Source of the DNA: an uncultured Nonlabens sp.
Lineage (GTDB): Bacteria; Bacteroidota; Bacteroidia; Flavobacteriales; Flavobacteriaceae
Assembly (NCBI RefSeq): GCF_947495285.1
Contig: NZ_CANLXZ010000025.1
Span: forward strand, 1-47,827
DNA: 47,827 nucleotides
Direction of reading: 5' to 3'
Shown here: piece by piece, positions 44,854 to 47,827 of the stretch
Layout of the letters: every line of letters begins with the position of its first letter
Position numbering within the stretch: the stretch's first letter is position 1
Notes under the pieces: generated by a model
What the model saw: the letters and a program-made list of their open reading frames with translations, nothing else
What the model was told of the DNA's origin: nothing
Database searches by the model: none
Made by a program: the position numbers and the translations under genes

Positions 44854-45291
44854 ATGAAACGATTAATCGTTTTTAGTTTTTTAGTATTAAGTGTTGCCTC
44901 ATGTAAAAACGAGAGCCAGTCTAACCGAGAAACTTTAGTAACTAAAGAGGTCAAGGAAGAGGCACTTCCCAAAGGAGAACAGATTTATAAAGGTGAATTT
45001 ATTTACCTCTCAGACGCTGCTGTTCTTACTACAAGAAACGAGATCTATGCCGTAGAGATCAATGATAAAATGCACGAACTTAATGAAGTTGCAACAGCAT
45101 TGAAGAAAACAGAATTTGACATGGTAAATGTCGTTATTCATGGAACCATACAGCCCAACCCATTAAAATCAGAATTAGGTGAAGGATGGGATCAAATGGT
45201 GTCCATTACAAAAATTATAGAAGTAACTCCAGCTACAAGTGCAAACGTCATTAAGACTGGAAAAACGTTAGATATTAAAGAAGTTAAATAA
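44854..45291 (+). CDS. Lipoprotein with possible NlpE-C-like OB domain
   Basis: 145 residues. MKRLIVFSFLVLSVASC is a lipoprotein signal with Cys17, so the product is membrane-anchored outside the cytoplasm, unlike its SUF neighbours. The core, with GEFIYLSDAAVLTTRNEIYAV and then VVIHGTIQPNP and a final KIIEV strand, resembles the OB-like C-terminal domain of NlpE by pattern. This is inference. It lies between sufB (34 bases before) and sufC (5 bases after), so it is in the same transcript. Function unknown. Confidence 0.75.
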   Translation: MKRLIVFSFLVLSVASCKNESQSNRETLVTKEVKEEALPKGEQIYKGEFIYLSDAAVLTTRNEIYAVEINDKMHELNEVATALKKTEFDMVNVVIHGTIQPNPLKSELGEGWDQMVSITKIIEVTPATSANVIKTGKTLDIKEVK

Positions 45292-45296
45292 CAGAT

Positions 45297-46049
45297 ATGT
45301 TAAAGATTAAAGACCTTAAAGCAACTATAGAGGGAAAAGAAATCCTTAATGGAATCAATCTAGAGGTAAACCCAGGAGAAGTTCACGCAATAATGGGACC
45401 TAATGGTGCTGGTAAATCTACACTAGCAAATATAATCGCTGGTCGTGAAGAATACGAAGTTACTGGTGGAGAAATATCTCTAGAAGGTGAAGACATTGCA
45501 GAGTTAGATCCTGAAGAAAGAGCTCACAGAGGTGTTTTTCTTTCATTTCAGTATCCAGTAGAGATTCCTGGTGTTTCTGTAACTAACTTCATGAAAACCG
45601 CTATCAACGAGACTCGCAAGGCTCAAGGTAAAGATGACATGACCGCAAAGGACATGTTAAAGATGATACGTGAGAAGTCAGAGCTTTTAGAAATAGACCG
45701 TAAATTCCTTTCTCGTTCCTTAAATGAAGGATTTTCTGGTGGAGAGAAAAAGCGTAACGAGATTTTTCAAATGGCCATGCTAGAGCCTAAACTTGCCATT
45801 CTTGATGAGACTGACTCTGGACTAGACATAGACGCACTGCGCATCGTGGCAAATGGTGTAAATAAGTTAAAAAATAAGGATAACGCAACTATAGTTATCA
45901 CACACTACCAGAGACTTCTAGACTATATCGTTCCTGATTTTGTACACGTTCTTTATAATGGACGCATTGTAAAATCTGGTGGTAAAGAACTAGCTCTAGA
46001 ATTAGAGAAACGTGGTTATGACTGGATCAAAGAAGAAGTAGAAGCATAA
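45297..46049 (+). CDS. sufC: Fe-S cluster assembly ATPase SufC
   Basis: 250 residues. ABC-type ATPase that drives conformational change of SufBD. Walker A GPNGAGKST (about 34-42), the Q-loop in FLSFQYPVEIPGV, signature SGGEKKRNE, Walker B LAILDETDSGLD and the switch His in VITHYQR are all present, with the SufC-typical DETDSGLD wording. Starts 5 bases after the lipoprotein gene. Confidence 0.97.
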   Translation: MLKIKDLKATIEGKEILNGINLEVNPGEVHAIMGPNGAGKSTLANIIAGREEYEVTGGEISLEGEDIAELDPEERAHRGVFLSFQYPVEIPGVSVTNFMKTAINETRKAQGKDDMTAKDMLKMIREKSELLEIDRKFLSRSLNEGFSGGEKKRNEIFQMAMLEPKLAILDETDSGLDIDALRIVANGVNKLKNKDNATIVITHYQRLLDYIVPDFVHVLYNGRIVKSGGKELALELEKRGYDWIKEEVEA

Positions 46050-46072
46050 ATTTAATAGGATTGTGATGATCT

Positions 46073-46088
46073 CGCTTTCGCGAAAGCG
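46073..46088. repeat. Palindrome copy (exact) between sufC and sufD
   Basis: Exact 16-bp core in the 73-base gap between two operon genes. Confidence 0.92.
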
Positions 46089-46122
46089 GAAACAACATCC
46101 AACTCTTTAAACAACAACAATT

Positions 46123-47436
46123 ATGAGTTTTAAAGACCATATTCTTTCTTCTTTTATCGCCCTAGAAAATGAGGTAGAAACTAATAACTACGTGCATAAA
46201 CTACGTGGTGAGGCATTGAAAGATTTTGAAAATCTAGGGATTCCACAGCGTAAAGAAGAAGCATACAAATACACTTCATTAAAATCCTTATTTAATAAGG
46301 ACTATAGCCTGTTCCCTAAAAAGGAAACATCTATCGATTATGGAGATATTAAAAAATACCTTATCCATCAAATTGATGCTTATCGCATTATATTTATAGA
46401 CGGTATTTATAGCTCGCATCTTTCTCAAACTACGCATGATAAATTTGACGTTTGTTTAATGTCTAGCGCATTAAATAATCCTAAATATGCATCTGTAATT
46501 GAGAATTATTATAACAAACTAGCAACTAAGGATGGACTTACCTCTTTAAATGCAGCGTTTGCAAAAGAAGGTGCTTACATACATATAGGAAAAAACATAG
46601 CGGTAGAAAAGCCTATCGAGATCGTTTATTTCTCTACTGGTAATGAGGCAGAGATGATGACGCAACCTCGTAATCTAGTAGTAGTAGGAGAAAATTCTCA
46701 GGTACAAGTTATCGAGAGACATCAAAGTCTAAGTGATAACGCTGTTCTTACTAACTGTGTTACAGAAATATATGCTGCAAAGCGTGCTCTTGTAGACTGG
46801 TATAAAATTCAGAACGATAAATTGAGTGCCTCTTTAATAGATCACACATTTGCAGAGCAAAAATACAACTCTGAGGTACGTATTCACACGTTCTCATTCG
46901 GTGGTAAAATAACTCGTAATAACTTGAGTTTTTACCAGCGTGGCGAGCACTGTAACTCTGTACTTAATGGTGTCACCATTATAAAAGGTAAACAACATGT
47001 AGATCACTCTACACTAGTACACCACACAGCGCCTAATTGCGAGAGTTTCCAAGAATACAAGCAAATCTTTGACGAGCGTGCTGTAGGAGTTTTTAATGGT
47101 AAAGTTCTTGTAGATAAGATTGCTCAAAAAATCAACGCTTATCAACAAAACAATAACATATTAGTAAGCGATACTTCTACTATTAATGCAAAACCTCAAT
47201 TAGAGATCTTTGCAGACGATGTAAGATGTTCTCATGGTTGTACTATAGGTCAACTAGATGACGAAGCACTGTTCTACATGCAAGCACGTGGAATTCCTAA
47301 AAAAGAAGCTCGTGCCTTATTGATGTTTGCATTTGCAAATAGCGTACTAGAATCTGTTAAAATACCAGAGATTAAATCTCGCATCACTAAGCTTATTGCT
47401 ACTAAACTAGGCGTAGAGATCGGTTTTGATTTATAA
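46123..47436 (+). CDS. sufD: Fe-S cluster assembly protein SufD
   Basis: 437 residues. Partner of SufB in the SufBCD scaffold. It has the SufD-type N-terminus (FENLGIPQRKEEAYKYTSL), a beta-helix core with VDHSTLVHHTAPNCESFQEYK, and the C-terminal DDVRCSHGCTIGQLDDEALFY block with its conserved Cys and His. A strong terminator begins 18 bases after the stop, so in this window the operon ends here, without sufS or sufE. Confidence 0.96.
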   Translation: MSFKDHILSSFIALENEVETNNYVHKLRGEALKDFENLGIPQRKEEAYKYTSLKSLFNKDYSLFPKKETSIDYGDIKKYLIHQIDAYRIIFIDGIYSSHLSQTTHDKFDVCLMSSALNNPKYASVIENYYNKLATKDGLTSLNAAFAKEGAYIHIGKNIAVEKPIEIVYFSTGNEAEMMTQPRNLVVVGENSQVQVIERHQSLSDNAVLTNCVTEIYAAKRALVDWYKIQNDKLSASLIDHTFAEQKYNSEVRIHTFSFGGKITRNNLSFYQRGEHCNSVLNGVTIIKGKQHVDHSTLVHHTAPNCESFQEYKQIFDERAVGVFNGKVLVDKIAQKINAYQQNNNILVSDTSTINAKPQLEIFADDVRCSHGCTIGQLDDEALFYMQARGIPKKEARALLMFAFANSVLESVKIPEIKSRITKLIATKLGVEIGFDL

Positions 47437-47454
47437 AACCATTTTACCTTATTA

Positions 47455-47489
47455 AAAAATGCCTTGAATTCATATTCAAGGCATTTTTT
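47455..47489. terminator. Strong intrinsic terminator after sufD
   Basis: ATGCCTTGAAT pairs with ATTCAAGGCAT around a short loop, with an A run on the left and six T on the right. Confidence 0.92.
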
Positions 47490-47827
47490 ATAATAATACT
47501 TTATATATAAAACTATAAGCTCTGGTGGATGCTCAATTAACACAGGATCGAAAAGTAATAACTACCTTCCCGCATAACAAACCATGTAGATAGATGGATA
47601 GTGATGCATCTTTATAAACCTTTCTTGTCCTTGATAGAATTATTCACATTTGACATGCCTACGTGTATTCGATTAAAAAAGGATTCCCGTTATTAAAAAT
47701 TTAAAAGATATCTTATACCAATTTACTTTTGAAAAGTCTCTATGAAAGCGTTTTTATAATGATGATTACTAGTTATTGATTTTATGGTCTGGCTACTCAT
47801 ACTAACTACTGTTGTGTGCAACCATTT
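47490..47827. other. End of window, no gene supported
   Basis: Only short frames. TACTTTTG (47724-47731) is a possible promoter box pointing right, perhaps for a gene beyond the window. Confidence 0.4.

Noticed and set aside
2057..46088. Palindrome copies as a CRISPR array or as plain terminators
   Set aside because: Copies are kilobases apart, not regularly spaced, half lie inside genes and they lack following T runs.
46554..46572. AFAKEG in sufD as another palindrome copy
   Set aside because: The codons (GCG TTT GCA AAA GAA) do not form the palindrome and the segment is family-typical for SufD.

Overview
The window looks like a stretch of chromosome from a marine member of the Flavobacteriaceae (Bacteroidota). 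The grounds are AT-rich DNA (roughly 37% G+C by eye), promoters of the Bacteroidetes type (TAnnTTTG), a type IX secretion sorting domain, a PorP/SprF plus OmpA pair, DUF3127, and family-typical secreted peptidases. A Nonlabens/Dokdonia-like genus is my guess, not shown. It reads as a core-genome region: no transposase, phage, CRISPR, rRNA or tRNA gene was found.

Layout. 1-14.1 kb is almost all minus strand and codes for exported proteins: a CocE/NonD-type hydrolase, an M13 metallopeptidase lipoprotein, a 1116-residue beta-propeller protein with a type IX sorting tail, three tandem paralogous secreted proteins, an S9 prolyl oligopeptidase and an NTF2-like lipoprotein. 14.1-16.2 kb is a plus-strand cluster (small membrane protein, tag, PepSY-like protein, DUF2490 protein). 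16.5-19.1 kb (minus) holds aat, a GNAT enzyme, a DUF3127 protein and a flavin reductase. 19.3-22.4 kb (plus) holds a membrane M28 peptidase overlapping a YeeZ-like protein. 22.75-26.2 kb is a cassette of pbpC and a CYTH gene bracketed by a long inverted repeat. 26.2-31.5 kb holds an NAD(P)-binding protein, dinB, a lone PAS protein, queD with a previously uncalled 44-codon membrane ORF, and a MATE transporter. 31.8-39.6 kb (minus) holds a hydrolase, an AddB-like nuclease, an OmpA/PorE-like protein, PorP/SprF and an endonuclease/exonuclease/phosphatase protein. 40.7-47.4 kb holds a hydrolase, a small Cys-motif protein, thiL, and a SUF Fe-S assembly operon (sufA, sufB, lipoprotein, sufC, sufD).

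The most striking signals are not ordinary genes. (1) A GC-rich palindrome with 16-bp core CGCTTTCGCGAAAGCG occurs about 14 times, both between genes and inside reading frames. Inside genes it is read almost always as AFAKA(E), and in two genes it forms the end of a signal peptide. (2) A 226-229 bp inverted repeat, whose inner 84 bp differ at one base, lies just upstream of both convergent genes pbpC and CYTH. (3) A candidate structured small RNA with its own promoter and terminator lies at 31.67-31.82 kb. (4) TAnnTTTG boxes sit only 4-8 bases before six start codons, suggesting leaderless or near-leaderless transcripts. (5) A lipoprotein gene is embedded between sufB and sufC.

All calls come from reading the sequence and translated frames; no database search or folding program was run.
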